NCBI GenBank assembly: GCA_944384395.1
Contig: CALWTD010000025.1
Span: forward strand, 18,572-82,571
Direction: 5' to 3'
Origin: an uncultured Clostridia bacterium
GTDB lineage: Bacteria > Bacillota > Clostridia > Christensenellales > UBA1242
DNA length: 64,000 nucleotides
The position numbers and the translations under genes were made by a program. Below are positions 7,890-17,607 of this stretch, piece by piece; positions within the stretch are counted from its first letter, which is position 1, and each line of letters opens with the position of its first letter. The notes beneath the pieces were generated by a model. The model saw only the letters and a program-made list of their open reading frames with translations. It ran no database searches and was not told where the DNA came from.

Positions 7890-9962
7890 ATGGACGAAAA
7901 TCTTTCACTTACAAGAAACGTTGGTATTATGGCTCACATTGATGCTGGTAAAACAACGACAACTGAAAGAATTCTTTTCTATACAGGTATCAACCACAAA
8001 ATTGGTGAAGTTCACGATGGTGCTGCAACAATGGACTGGATGGAACAAGAACAAGAAAGAGGTATAACAATTACTTCTGCTTGTACAACATGCCATTGGA
8101 AAAATCACAAAATAAACATCATTGATACCCCAGGACACGTAGACTTTACTATTGAAGTTTTGCGTTCATTAAAGGTTCTTGATGGTGCTGTTTTGGTTCT
8201 TAGTGCTCGTGATAAAGTTCAACCACAAACAGAAACTGTTTGGAGACAAGCCAATGAATGTAAAGTCCCTGTAATCATTTTTGTAAACAAAATGGACAGA
8301 GATGATGCATACTTTGATAAATGTGTTGAATCTGTTAGAGATAGACTTCGCACAAAACCACTTCCACTTCAAATGCCAATAGGAATGGCTGACACATTCA
8401 AAGGAATTATCGATCTTTTAACAATGAAGGCATATATTCCAGAAGATGACCTTGGAAAAATTGTTGACGAAGTGGAAATTCCAGCAGAATATAAAGAAGA
8501 AGCTCAAAAAAGACATGATGCTTTAATTGAAGCTATTGTTGAAACAGATGACGCACTTCTTGAAAAATATTTTGGTGGAGAAGAAATCACACTTGATGAA
8601 CTCAAAAAAGCAATAAGAAAAGCAACAATTTCAAAAGTTGTTACTCCAATGCTTTGTGGTTCTTCATACAAAAACAAAGGTGTTCAAAACCTTCTTGATG
8701 CAATGATAGACTATTTGCCATCACCAGTAGATATTGATGCAATTAAAGGTATAAACCCAGATACCGGCGAAGAAGAAGATAGAAAACCTGATTTTAACGC
8801 TCCACTTGCAGGTCTTGCATTTAAAATTGCAACAGACCCATATGTTGGAACACTTACTTTCTTCCGTGTATACAGTGGTGTACTTAAAGCTGGCTCTTAT
8901 GTTTACAATGCCAATAATGGAAAAACAGAAAGAGTTGGAAGACTTATTCGTATGCACGCAAATAACAGAACAGAAATTCAAGAAGTTAAAGCAGGAGATA
9001 TTGCTGCAATTGTAGGTCTTAAAGATACAATCACAGGACACACACTTTGCGACAAAGACCACCCAATTCAACTTGAAAGTATGAAATTCCCAGAACCTGT
9101 TATTCAACTTGCAATCGAACCAAAAACAAAAGACATGCAAGAAAAAATGGGACTTGCTCTTGGAAAACTTTCTCGTGAAGACCCATCATTTAGAGTACAA
9201 ACCGACCAAGAAACAGGACAAACCCTTATTTCTGGTATGGGCGAATTACACCTTGAAATTATTGTAGACAGACTTCTTAGAGAATTCAAAGTAGAAGCAA
9301 ATGTTGGTAAACCACAAGTTGCGTACCGTGAAACAATAAGAAAAACTGTTGAAGCAGAAGGTAAATTTGTTCGTCAAAGTGGTGGTAAAGGTCAATACGG
9401 ACATTGTTGGGTTAAGTTTGAACCACTTGAACCAGGCAGTGGCTATGAATTTGTTGATAAAACAGTTGGTGGATCAATTCCAAAAGAATTTATTCAACCT
9501 GTAAATAAAGGTATTGACGAAGCAAGAATGAATGGTGTTGTTGCTGGTTATGAAACAATAGATTTTAGAGCAACAGTTTTTGATGGCTCTTACCATGAAG
9601 TAGACTCATCAGAAATGGCATTTAAGATTGCCGGTTCACTTGCATTTAAGGAAGGAGCTCAAAAAGCTGACCCAGTTCTACTTGAACCAATAATGAAAGT
9701 AGAAGTAGATGTTCCAGACGAATATCTTGGAACAGTTATGGGTAACTTGACATCAAGAAGAGGTATCCTTCTTGGAAACGACTCTATTCCAGGTTACCAA
9801 AGAGTAAGAGCCGAAGTTCCACTTGCTGAAATGTTTGGATACGCAACAGACCTTCGTTCACAAACACAAGGAAGAGGAACATTCGTTATGGAACCACTAA
9901 AATACCAAGAAGTTCCAAAATCAATCACAGAGAAGATTGTTGGCGAACGCAAAAAGTCATAA
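7890..9962 (+). CDS. fusA: Elongation factor G
   Basis: 690 residues, full length. EF-G is the GTPase that drives tRNA-mRNA translocation on the ribosome. G1 AHIDAGKT is at residues 15-22, the switch II DTPGH near 81-85, and G4 NKMD near 135-138. Domains II-V follow, including RETI and the GKGQYGHC block of domain IV. Start ATG follows AAGGAG. Although it is the third str operon gene, a 669-bp repeat-bearing spacer separates it from rpsG, much longer than usual. It may therefore be transcribed separately; I saw no clear promoter near it. Confidence 0.98.
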   Translation: MDENLSLTRNVGIMAHIDAGKTTTTERILFYTGINHKIGEVHDGAATMDWMEQEQERGITITSACTTCHWKNHKINIIDTPGHVDFTIEVLRSLKVLDGAVLVLSARDKVQPQTETVWRQANECKVPVIIFVNKMDRDDAYFDKCVESVRDRLRTKPLPLQMPIGMADTFKGIIDLLTMKAYIPEDDLGKIVDEVEIPAEYKEEAQKRHDALIEAIVETDDALLEKYFGGEEITLDELKKAIRKATISKVVTPMLCGSSYKNKGVQNLLDAMIDYLPSPVDIDAIKGINPDTGEEEDRKPDFNAPLAGLAFKIATDPYVGTLTFFRVYSGVLKAGSYVYNANNGKTERVGRLIRMHANNRTEIQEVKAGDIAAIVGLKDTITGHTLCDKDHPIQLESMKFPEPVIQLAIEPKTKDMQEKMGLALGKLSREDPSFRVQTDQETGQTLISGMGELHLEIIVDRLLREFKVEANVGKPQVAYRETIRKTVEAEGKFVRQSGGKGQYGHCWVKFEPLEPGSGYEFVDKTVGGSIPKEFIQPVNKGIDEARMNGVVAGYETIDFRATVFDGSYHEVDSSEMAFKIAGSLAFKEGAQKADPVLLEPIMKVEVDVPDEYLGTVMGNLTSRRGILLGNDSIPGYQRVRAEVPLAEMFGYATDLRSQTQGRGTFVMEPLKYQEVPKSITEKIVGERKKS

Positions 9963-10008
9963 TCTTGTGATTTTAATTGTTAATCAAACAAAAATATATT
10001 AAAAATGT

Positions 10009-10037
10009 TTGAAAAAAAATTTTAGATATGTTATTAT
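10009..10037 (+). promoter_or_regulatory. Separate promoter for tuf
   Basis: TTGAAA (10009-10014), 17 bp, TATTAT (10032-10037), with TGT directly upstream of the -10. It lies in the 113-bp fusA-tuf gap. Confidence 0.75.
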
Positions 10038-10075
10038 CATATCGACTAAAAATCAATAAAAAGGAGAATTATAAA

Positions 10076-11278
10076 ATGGCTAAGGAAAAATTTGATAGAA
10101 GTAAGACACACGTAAAAATTGGTACAATTGGTCACGTAGAGCATGGTAAAACAACTCTTACTTCAGCAATTTGCCAATACAGTGCACTTAGAGGTCTTGC
10201 AGAAAAAATGAAATATGAAGACATTGACAAGGCACCAGAAGAAAAAGCAAGAGGTATTACAATCAACACAGCACACGTTGAATACCAAACAGAAAAGAGA
10301 CACTACGCTCACGTAGACTGTCCAGGACACGCTGACTATGTTAAAAACATGATCACAGGTGCTGCTCAAATGGACGGAGCAATCCTTGTTGTTTCAGCAG
10401 CTGATGGTCCTATGCCTCAAACAAGAGAACACATTTTGCTTGCTCGTCAAGTTGGTGTTCCATACATTGTTGTATTTATGAACAAAATGGACCAAGCAGA
10501 TCCAGAACTTGCAGAACTTGTTGAAATGGAAATAAGAGATTTATTAACATCTTATGATTTCCCAGGAGATACAACTCCTATTATCAAAGGTTCAGCTCTT
10601 AAAGCATGTGAAGCTTGTGAAGCAGGAGATCTTAACAGTGAATGGTTAAAACCAATCCAAGAACTTCTTGACACAATCGACACATACATTCCAGACCCAG
10701 CAAGAGAAACAGATAAACCATTCTTAATGCCAGTAGAAGACGTATTCACAATCACAGGTCGTGGTACAGTTGCAACAGGTAGAGTAGAAAGAGGAACTGT
10801 TAAAATCAACGATACAGTTGAAATTGTTGGAATGAAAGATTCAGGAAAACAAACTGTAATCACAGGCGTTGAAATGTTCAGAAAACTTCTTGATGAAGCT
10901 CAAGCAGGAGATAACGTTGGTTTACTTCTTCGTGGTATTCAAAGAGATGAAATCGAAAGAGGACAAGTTCTTTGTAAACCAGGCTCAATTCATCCACACA
11001 CAGAATTTACAGCTCAAGTGTACGTTCTAAAGAAAGAAGAAGGTGGACGTCATACACCATTCTTCAATGGTTATAGACCACAATTCTATTTCAGAACAAC
11101 AGACGTTACAGGAACAATTAAACTTCCAGAAGGTGTTGAAATGGTTATGCCAGGTGATAACGTTTCTATGGAGATCACTCTTATCACACCTATCGCTATT
11201 GAAGAAGGACTTCGTTTCGCTATCCGTGAAGGTGGTAGAACAGTAGGTTCAGGTGTTGTTTCAAAAATTATAAAATAA
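10076..11278 (+). CDS. tuf: Elongation factor Tu
   Basis: 400 residues. EF-Tu delivers aminoacyl-tRNA to the ribosome as a GTP complex. G1 is GHVEHGKT at residues 19-26, switch II DCPGH near 82, G4 NKMD near 137, with domain II and III beta barrels after about 210. The G1 loop has Glu where the family consensus has Asp (GHVDHGKT). Residues near 180 include two Cys ([10 protein letters not shown]). I start at ATG 10076 after AAAAGGAG; the frame open from 10028 adds a non-conserved stretch that would overlap the promoter start. Own promoter plus own terminator, so it can be expressed independently of fusA. Confidence 0.98.
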   Translation: MAKEKFDRSKTHVKIGTIGHVEHGKTTLTSAICQYSALRGLAEKMKYEDIDKAPEEKARGITINTAHVEYQTEKRHYAHVDCPGHADYVKNMITGAAQMDGAILVVSAADGPMPQTREHILLARQVGVPYIVVFMNKMDQADPELAELVEMEIRDLLTSYDFPGDTTPIIKGSALKACEACEAGDLNSEWLKPIQELLDTIDTYIPDPARETDKPFLMPVEDVFTITGRGTVATGRVERGTVKINDTVEIVGMKDSGKQTVITGVEMFRKLLDEAQAGDNVGLLLRGIQRDEIERGQVLCKPGSIHPHTEFTAQVYVLKKEEGGRHTPFFNGYRPQFYFRTTDVTGTIKLPEGVEMVMPGDNVSMEITLITPIAIEEGLRFAIREGGRTVGSGVVSKIIK

Positions 11279-11315
11279 TTTAAAAAATATATAGATAATA
11301 AAACCCAATTATCTT

Positions 11316-11349
11316 TAAAAAAGACGGACTAACCCACCGTCTTTTTTTA
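11316..11349 (+). terminator. Terminator of tuf / str operon
   Basis: AAAAAGACGG/CCGTCTTTTT hairpin followed by T's. Confidence 0.9.
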
Positions 11350-11367
11350 TTAAATGATAAAAAATTA

Positions 11368-11396
11368 TTGTAATAAATATTATTTTGTAATACAAT
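11368..11396 (+). promoter_or_regulatory. Probable ppa promoter
   Basis: TTGTAA (11368-11373), 17 bp, TACAAT (11391-11396). Confidence 0.55.
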
Positions 11397-11427
11397 AGAA
11401 TACTTACATTTTTATAAGGAGATAGTA

Positions 11428-11958
11428 ATGAATATTTGGAAGGACATAAGTAAAGAAAGAATAAAATCTAATGATTTTGTTGCTTGTATTGAAATTGAAC
11501 AAGGAAGCAAAAATAAATACGAACTCGATAAAGAAACGGGGTTAATCATATTAGATAGAGTGCTATACACAAGCACACACTATCCAATGAATTATGGTTT
11601 TATACCACACACATTGTCGGGTGATGGTGATCCACTTGATGTATTTGTTCTTTGCAGTCAACCAATTGAAAAAATGAGTCTAGTTAGATGTTATCCAATT
11701 GGTGTTGTTCATGTTATGGATAGAAATGCAGTTGATGAAAAGATAATTGCTATTCCTTTTGGAGATCCTCAATACAATTCATATAAAGATATAAGTGAAT
11801 TGCCTTCACATATATTAGACGAACTAAGACACTTTTTAAAAGTATATAAACAACTAGAAAACAAAGAAGTTACAGTTGCAAAAACAGAAGGAGCATTGCA
11901 AGCACAAATGTGCATAGATGAATGTATTAAAATGTTTGAAAAAACTTATAAAAAATAA
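11428..11958 (+). CDS. ppa: Inorganic pyrophosphatase, family I
   Basis: 176 residues, typical of the soluble family I enzyme. It hydrolyses pyrophosphate to two phosphates and so pulls biosynthetic reactions, including aminoacyl-tRNA synthesis, forward. Seen in order: an EIEQGSKNKYE substrate-binding block (residues 23-33), YGFIP near 55, the signature DGDPLD near 66-71 with its metal-binding Asp residues, and DRNAVDEK near 99 with further metal ligands. ATG follows AAGGAGATAGT. It is a single-gene unit, with a promoter and a terminator of its own. Confidence 0.96.
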   Translation: MNIWKDISKERIKSNDFVACIEIEQGSKNKYELDKETGLIILDRVLYTSTHYPMNYGFIPHTLSGDGDPLDVFVLCSQPIEKMSLVRCYPIGVVHVMDRNAVDEKIIAIPFGDPQYNSYKDISELPSHILDELRHFLKVYKQLENKEVTVAKTEGALQAQMCIDECIKMFEKTYKK

Positions 11959-11987
11959 AAACACTAATATAAATTAGTGTTTTTTTT
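11957..11987 (+). terminator. Terminator of ppa
   Basis: AAAACACTAAT/ATTAGTGTTTT hairpin plus a run of eight or more T. Confidence 0.88.
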
Positions 11988-12039
11988 ACTAATATAAAAT
12001 AAAACAACAATATAAATGTACTTTTATAATTAAAAATAG

Positions 12040-12045
12040 TATTAT
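12040..12045 (+). promoter_or_regulatory. -10 box implying a leaderless alkD-like mRNA
   Basis: TATTAT ends seven bases before the ATG at 12052. No Shine-Dalgarno sequence is present. The -35 match is weak (TGTACT). Confidence 0.4.
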
Positions 12046-12051
12046 TTAAAT

Positions 12052-12732
12052 ATGAATATTATAGAAACAGAAATCAAAAAAAATGCAGATTTAAAATATC
12101 AGGAATTTTCCCAAAAAGTTATTAAAGAAGTAAAAGTTCAAGTGAGAGCAAAAAATGCAAAAGAAATTGCAAAAAAATATGCAAATACAGTTTTGGGACA
12201 AGAATTTTTAAATAATTTACCACATAATAGTGCAGATGAAAACAATGTGCATGGTTTTATGCTAGGCTATATTAAAACAAATGATGTTTATGAAATAATA
12301 AATAAAATAGAAGCATTTTTACCATATATTGATAATTGGGCAACTTGCGATTATACTGTTTGCAATTTAAAAATTATTAAAAACAATACGAATATTTTCA
12401 AAAAAAAGGCAAAAAAATGGTTAAAAAATAAAAAATGTTATATAAAACGCTTTGCTATTGTAATTTATTTATCATATTTTTTAGATAATTATTTTGAAGA
12501 AAATGACCTTTTATTATTGTCAAAAATAAACACAAGCGATTATTATGTAAACATGGCACTTGCTTGGTATTTTAGTGTTGCACTTGTAAAACAATACGAA
12601 AAAACTGTTAATATTTTAAAAGATAAAAAAATAGTAAATGTTTGGGTGCATAACAAAGCAATTCAAAAAGCGTGTGAAAGTTTTAGGATTTGTGAAAATA
12701 ATAAAATGTATTTAAAAACTTTAAAGCGTTAA
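12052..12732 (+). CDS. DNA alkylation repair protein, AlkD-like
   Basis: 226 residues of HEAT-like helices. Members excise alkylated bases (3-methyladenine, 7-methylguanine) from DNA. The family hallmark LPH...DENNVHGF is at residues 56-69, and IDNWATCD at 93-100 gives the Trp-x-x-x-Asp pair (W96, D100) equivalent to the catalytic Trp/Asp of Bacillus cereus AlkD. Lys-rich segments near 120-140 fit DNA binding. No ribosome-binding site precedes the ATG, and a -10-like TATTAT lies where transcription would begin at the ATG itself. A single gene between ppa and the lipoprotein. Confidence 0.88.
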   Translation: MNIIETEIKKNADLKYQEFSQKVIKEVKVQVRAKNAKEIAKKYANTVLGQEFLNNLPHNSADENNVHGFMLGYIKTNDVYEIINKIEAFLPYIDNWATCDYTVCNLKIIKNNTNIFKKKAKKWLKNKKCYIKRFAIVIYLSYFLDNYFEENDLLLLSKINTSDYYVNMALAWYFSVALVKQYEKTVNILKDKKIVNVWVHNKAIQKACESFRICENNKMYLKTLKR

Positions 12733-12788
12733 AATGTTTGTAATAAAATTAAAAATCTAGTAAACTAATAATTGTATGAGGTATATTT

Positions 12789-13655
12789 ATGAAAATCACA
12801 AAAACCTTTTTAATAATAATGATGTTAGTTATATGTGTTTTTGTTTCTGCGTGCGATTTTACTAATACATCAAAAATAACATCAACCGATGAAAATATTT
12901 ACAATTATTATTGCGATATTTTATTAGAAACACAAAACAACATCGAAAATGATATAAATAAAATTTCATTAAATAATGAAAACAAAAATAGAATAAACAC
13001 GGCAATAAATTTGGTTAGCATTTCGTCAAGAGAAGAATTGGCAGTAATATCTGGCATAGAATGCTATAACCTTGTTTCTTCACCAAAAGAAATATATCTT
13101 GACGTTGATGATGGTAGAATTCATGTTAAACAACAAGGAAGAAATTATGTGGTTGTGATAACTGTAAACAATATTTCTTATACTTATGAACTTTCAATAG
13201 CAAAAGATTCAACAACCAATGAATATACTATAAACTATGAAAAAACAATAAATAATCAAAAATATTTATGCACTGCAAAAGTTTTATATGATACATCACA
13301 AAGTCATTTGATGGTAAACATTCAAACTTATAATGATATTTCTGGAGAAAAATTTGAAAGTTATAAAGATTGTTTTTCTTTGATAAATAGTAATAAAGCA
13401 TTAAGAATAAATATTTTGCAAGGAGAGGCAAATAATCGTTCGGTTTATGTTATTGACACCTATAAACAAATTATAAACTTTAAAACTAAAGTTGCAAGTT
13501 GCAATGCTTTAAGTGGTGATATTGATATAAATGATATAAACAATAATACATTTATAACATCGCAAGCAAGCGATATTTGTGGATTTATTTTAGAATATAA
13601 TGCCGATACTCAAAATCCAACAATAAATAGTTTTGGCGATTTAACAAAATGGTAA
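12789..13655 (+). CDS. Uncharacterised lipoprotein
   Basis: 288 residues with a lipoprotein signal: basic MKITK start, hydrophobic core and lipobox VSAC with Cys22. The mature protein would be anchored in the outer leaflet of the cytoplasmic membrane. The rest is an Asn-rich, strand-rich domain with no motif I recognise. GAGG lies eight bases upstream of the ATG. A weak promoter (TTGTAA at 12738, 17 bp, TAAACT) precedes it. Only three bases separate its stop from the HelD-type gene, so the two are very likely cotranscribed. The pairing of a surface lipoprotein with an RNA polymerase factor has no obvious functional reason. Confidence 0.75.
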   Translation: MKITKTFLIIMMLVICVFVSACDFTNTSKITSTDENIYNYYCDILLETQNNIENDINKISLNNENKNRINTAINLVSISSREELAVISGIECYNLVSSPKEIYLDVDDGRIHVKQQGRNYVVVITVNNISYTYELSIAKDSTTNEYTINYEKTINNQKYLCTAKVLYDTSQSHLMVNIQTYNDISGEKFESYKDCFSLINSNKALRINILQGEANNRSVYVIDTYKQIINFKTKVASCNALSGDIDINDINNNTFITSQASDICGFILEYNADTQNPTINSFGDLTKW

Positions 13656-13658
13656 AAT

Positions 13659-15689
13659 ATGGAACAATGCGAATTAGATAAAGAAAAAAAATATTTAAAA
13701 AATGTAATTGATGAAATTGATAGTCAAATTTTATCAGTAAACACAATGATTGATAAATTGGAAAAAGAGATGCGAGATTTAACGCATCATTTTTCTGAGC
13801 AGTATTATTTTTTAGACGATGAGGAAACTGTTACTGGTGGAGATGAACTTGATGATGCTGAAAGAACAATAAATCAAACTAAAAACAAATATTACAGATT
13901 AAAAAAACAAAAATTATCTCCATATTTTGGCAAAATTACGTTTGAAGATGATAAAACAAAAAAAATAGATAATTATTATATTGGTACTTTTAGTTTAACA
14001 AACAATGGGGAAATTCCACTCGTTTGTGATTGGCGTGCACCTGTTAGTAGTATGTTTTATGATTACGAAATAGGAAAGGCAAAATATATTGCACCTATGG
14101 GAGAAATTGACGGAAAAATTATAAATAAACGCCAATTTAAAATAAAAGATGGCAAAATGGAATATTGTTTTGATAGTAATTTAACTATTCAAGATGAAAT
14201 TCTTCAAATGGAACTTGCAAACAATGCAAATCAAAAAATGAAAAACATTGTTTCAACAATACAAAGAGAGCAAAATACAATTATTAGAGATAATTCTCCA
14301 ATATTATTTGTTCAAGGTGTTGCTGGAAGTGGAAAAACATCTATTGCTTTACATAGAGTTGCATATTTATTGTATAAATATAGAGATAAATACAAATCAA
14401 AGGACATTTTAATAATTTCTCCAAATGAGATATTTAGTGATTATATTTCAACTGTATTGCCATCACTAGGCGAAGAAAACATACAATCAACATCATTTTA
14501 TAATATTGCAAAAGACGAACTTGTTTCGCTAACAAAAGAATTACAAACCAGAGAAGATGAACTAAACGAACTTGTAGAAAATCCACAAAGATTAAACGAA
14601 GTTGCTTATAAAAATTGTTTTGATTTTTGTGATAGTTTAAAAACTTATTTAAAAACATATGTAAATGTGGGCTTTAATGCACATGATTTAACATTTGGCG
14701 ATGTAAAAATAAAAAAAGAAGAACTAGAAGACCTTTATAATAAGAAGTATATCGATAAAACACCGGCAATAAGAGTAAGCTGGATTGCCGATTATATAAT
14801 GGACAAACTTGACATGAAAGAACATAACGAAGACTTGTATAACAGAATAAAAAAAGTATTGCTTCCAATGTTTATACAAAATTCGTTGATGGAAATTTAT
14901 GCTGATTTTTTGGATAAAATTGGAATGAAATTTTCGCTAACAGATGATAATAAAATAAGAAATGAAGATATTGCACCAATTTTATATATAAAAAATTACA
15001 TTCTTGGGCTAATGAAATATAAAGATGTAAAATATTTAGTTATAGATGAAATGCAAGACTATTCACCAATTCATTATGAACTTTTTAATGAAATGTTTAA
15101 TTGCGATAAAACGGTTCTTGGTGATATATATCAATGCTTGGAAAAAATTATTGAAGAAAAAGATTTAGATAAGTATGCACATATGTTAAACGCAGAAGAA
15201 ATTATAAAATTAAATAAAACGTATCGTTCTACATATGAAATTGTGGAATTTTCAGACAAAATTAAAAATTTAAATTCAAATAAAGTTGATAGACATGGCG
15301 AAGATGTGTATGTGCAAATATGTGAAAATATTGAAAATGAAGCTAAATATATTGAAAATTTAATAAAAAATGAAAAAAATTACGAAACTATTGCAATAAT
15401 TTGTAAAACTCAAAAACAAGCAGAGCTTTATTACAGTTATATTAGTGGCATTGAAGATTTAAATCTTTTAAATGAAAATGGTGAGATTTCTAAAATTATG
15501 ATTATGCCGGCAAGCGTTTGTAAGGGACTTGAATTTGACATGGTTATACTTCCAAATGTAAGTAGTGAAAACTATAAAAACTTTTTGGATAAAAACTTGC
15601 TTTATGTTTCATGCACAAGAGCACTTCACAAACTTTGCCTAACTTCACACAGCGATGTTTCCAAATTTATAAAACAAAACAACAGTTGA
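13659..15689 (+). CDS. HelD-type UvrD-like ATPase (RNA polymerase recycling factor)
   Basis: 676 residues. HelD proteins are SF1 helicase relatives that bind stalled RNA polymerase and release it from nucleic acid. The N-terminal 70 residues are an antiparallel coiled coil, as in the arm that enters the polymerase secondary channel. Next comes the typical DWRAPVSSMFYDY segment near 125, then IVSTIQREQNTIIR leading into Walker A GVAGSGKT at 220-227. DEMQDYSP (motif II) lies near 463, and the final motif VI reads LLYVSCTRALHKL. No Shine-Dalgarno site is visible; translation is probably coupled to the lipoprotein stop three bases upstream. The stop codon lies within the terminator hairpin. Confidence 0.9.
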   Translation: MEQCELDKEKKYLKNVIDEIDSQILSVNTMIDKLEKEMRDLTHHFSEQYYFLDDEETVTGGDELDDAERTINQTKNKYYRLKKQKLSPYFGKITFEDDKTKKIDNYYIGTFSLTNNGEIPLVCDWRAPVSSMFYDYEIGKAKYIAPMGEIDGKIINKRQFKIKDGKMEYCFDSNLTIQDEILQMELANNANQKMKNIVSTIQREQNTIIRDNSPILFVQGVAGSGKTSIALHRVAYLLYKYRDKYKSKDILIISPNEIFSDYISTVLPSLGEENIQSTSFYNIAKDELVSLTKELQTREDELNELVENPQRLNEVAYKNCFDFCDSLKTYLKTYVNVGFNAHDLTFGDVKIKKEELEDLYNKKYIDKTPAIRVSWIADYIMDKLDMKEHNEDLYNRIKKVLLPMFIQNSLMEIYADFLDKIGMKFSLTDDNKIRNEDIAPILYIKNYILGLMKYKDVKYLVIDEMQDYSPIHYELFNEMFNCDKTVLGDIYQCLEKIIEEKDLDKYAHMLNAEEIIKLNKTYRSTYEIVEFSDKIKNLNSNKVDRHGEDVYVQICENIENEAKYIENLIKNEKNYETIAIICKTQKQAELYYSYISGIEDLNLLNENGEISKIMIMPASVCKGLEFDMVILPNVSSENYKNFLDKNLLYVSCTRALHKLCLTSHSDVSKFIKQNNS

Positions 15690-15716
15690 GCATATTTGCA
15701 ACTGTTGTTTTGTTTT
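15675..15716 (+). terminator. Terminator overlapping the HelD gene 3' end
   Basis: A 14-bp stem, CAAAACAACAGTTG/CAACTGTTGTTTTG, followed by TTTTTG. The 5' arm contains the last codons and the TGA stop. Confidence 0.88.
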
Positions 15717-15828
15717 TGTTATAATTGCTTGATTTTATATAATTTTTATAATTGAATGTATATTCAACTATAATATCAAATTATTTATGTTAGTGTTTAA
15801 ATTAAAAGAATTTGTTAAATATAAATAA

Positions 15829-15857
15829 TTGCAAATATTTTTAAATAGTGATAAAAT
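15829..15857 (+). promoter_or_regulatory. asnS promoter and leader hairpin
   Basis: TTGCAA (15829-15834), 17 bp, TAAAAT (15852-15857) with TGA before the -10. A TTAAGCA/TGCTTAA hairpin follows at about 15857-15877. No T-box-like sequence is present in the short leader. Confidence 0.7.
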
Positions 15858-15917
15858 TAAGCATATTTAGTGCTTAACAATGTTTTATATATTTTGCATT
15901 AAGTTTAAGGAGAAAAA

Positions 15918-17303
15918 ATGAAAGCAGATGATGTTAAGAAAATTTATGATAACTTGCCCGACTATGATGGTAAAGAAGTTTTAGTTAATGGTTGGGTGAA
16001 AAGCGTTAGGGCAAGCAAAGATTTTGGGTTTATTGATTTTACTGACGGAACTTGTTTTAAATCGGCACAAATTATTTTTAATAAATTAGATAATTTTGAG
16101 CAAATTTCAAAATTAAATGCAGGTTCAACAATAATTTGTAAAGGAATAGTGAAACTTACACCACAAAACAAGCAACCATTTGAAATTGTTGCAAGCGAAA
16201 TTAATATTTTTTGTGCAACTGATAGTTTATATCCACTTCAAAAGAAAAGACATAGTGTTGAATTTTTGCGTGAGATTGCATATTTAAGACCAAGAGCAAA
16301 TTTATTTCAAGCTGTTTTTAGAGTTAGAAGTGTTGCAGCAATGGCAATTCACGAGTATTTTCAAAATAGGGGTTATTTGTATGTGAATACTCCATTAATC
16401 ACAACAACAGATTGTGAAGGCTCTGACCAAATGTTTAAAGTTACAACATTAAATTTTAACAACCTTCCAAAAGATAAAAACGGGAATGTTGATTTGAAGG
16501 AAGATTTGTTTGGTAAGCAAGCATATATTACAGGTAGTGGACAACTTCATGGCGAAGCATTTGCTCTTGCTTTTAACAAAATCTACACTTTTGGCCCAAC
16601 ATTTAGAACGGAAAACAGCAACACAAAAACACATGCAAACGAGTTTTGGATGATTGAACCAGAAATTGCTTTTTGTGATTTAGACGGGCTTATGGACATA
16701 GAAGAAGACATGCTTAAATTTATTGTAAAATATGTTTTGGATAGATGCAAACAAGAACTTGAATTTTTGAATACCTTTGTTTCAAACGGACTTTTAGATA
16801 AATTGAATAAACTTTTAATTAGTAAATTTACAAGAATTGACCATAAAGATGTTATTGACATTCTTAAAAAAGCAAATGTTGATTGGGAATTTGAACCAGT
16901 TTATGGTGGAGATATAGCAAAAGAACATGAAAAATATATAACTGAATATTTTAATGGTCCTGTTTTTGTAAAAAATTGGCCAAAAGATATAAAAGCATAT
17001 TATATGAAATTAAATGATGATGACAAAACTGTTGCTGCAGTTGACCTTGAAGTTCCAGGTGCTGGTGAACTTATGGGTGGAAGTCAAAGAGAAGAGAATT
17101 ATGATAAAATATTAAAAAGATGCGAAGAAATGAATGTTGATACAAAAGCAATAGATTGGTATTTAAATTTAAGAAAATTTGGCAGTTGCATTCACTCCGG
17201 TTTTGGCATGGGATTTGAAAGACTTGTTATGTACTTAACAGGTGTCGAAAATATAAGAGATGTAATTCCTTTCCCTAGAACTCCACAAAACTGTTTATAC
17301 TAA
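15918..17303 (+). CDS. asnS: Asparagine--tRNA ligase
   Basis: 461 residues, class IIb synthetase; charges tRNA-Asn. An N-terminal OB-fold anticodon-binding domain (about residues 15-105; VNGWVKSVRASKDFGFIDF) is followed by the catalytic core. Class II motif 2 is FRTENSNTKTH near 232, and motif 3 is the GFGMGFERLVMYLTG near 434. The asparaginyl form is favoured over aspartyl by the YVNTPLITTTDCEGS segment and the GCIHSGF-like SCIHSGFG near the end. AAGGAG precedes the ATG. It is a monocistronic unit with its own promoter and terminator. Confidence 0.96.
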   Translation: MKADDVKKIYDNLPDYDGKEVLVNGWVKSVRASKDFGFIDFTDGTCFKSAQIIFNKLDNFEQISKLNAGSTIICKGIVKLTPQNKQPFEIVASEINIFCATDSLYPLQKKRHSVEFLREIAYLRPRANLFQAVFRVRSVAAMAIHEYFQNRGYLYVNTPLITTTDCEGSDQMFKVTTLNFNNLPKDKNGNVDLKEDLFGKQAYITGSGQLHGEAFALAFNKIYTFGPTFRTENSNTKTHANEFWMIEPEIAFCDLDGLMDIEEDMLKFIVKYVLDRCKQELEFLNTFVSNGLLDKLNKLLISKFTRIDHKDVIDILKKANVDWEFEPVYGGDIAKEHEKYITEYFNGPVFVKNWPKDIKAYYMKLNDDDKTVAAVDLEVPGAGELMGGSQREENYDKILKRCEEMNVDTKAIDWYLNLRKFGSCIHSGFGMGFERLVMYLTGVENIRDVIPFPRTPQNCLY

Positions 17304-17317
17304 TTTTTAACAAAACA

Positions 17318-17364
17318 AAAAAAACACATAGAAATAAAGAAAATAATTTTTATGTGTTTTTTTA
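17318..17364 (+). terminator. Terminator of asnS
   Basis: AAAAACACATA/TATGTGTTTTTTT hairpin with a 20-nt AT-rich loop. Confidence 0.75.
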
Positions 17365-17607
17365 TTATTTTTAATTAAAATTTTTTTACAATAAAAATAT
17401 TTTTTAAAAAAAGTATAAACTAAAAAAGATTAGTTTTTATAAATTATATTTTAATTTTTTATAATTAAATAATTTATTAAAGAAAAATGCTTAAAAGCTA
17501 ATTATAATTTTAAAAAAATCAATAATTTTGTGAATAAAAAAAATATATTTTTAAAACATTAAAAATATATTTTTTTGCCTTATAAATAAAGGAATTAAAA
17601 TATTTAA
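17365..17607. other. AT-only intergenic stretch with minus-strand terminator
   Basis: No gene is seen. It contains an AAACTAA/TTAGTTT hairpin near 17415-17437. Self-complementary A/T blocks at about 17535-17577 repeat the sequence AAAAATATATTTTT twice, and probably terminate the minus-strand surface-protein gene. Confidence 0.5.

Noticed and set aside
10028-10075. N-terminal extension of tuf
   Set aside because: It overlaps the -10 region and includes the AAAAGGAG of the true start at 10076.
15858-15917. T-box leader upstream of asnS (and likewise serS, trpS)
   Set aside because: The leaders from the predicted starts are only about 15-60 nt and contain no specifier loop or T-box sequence.
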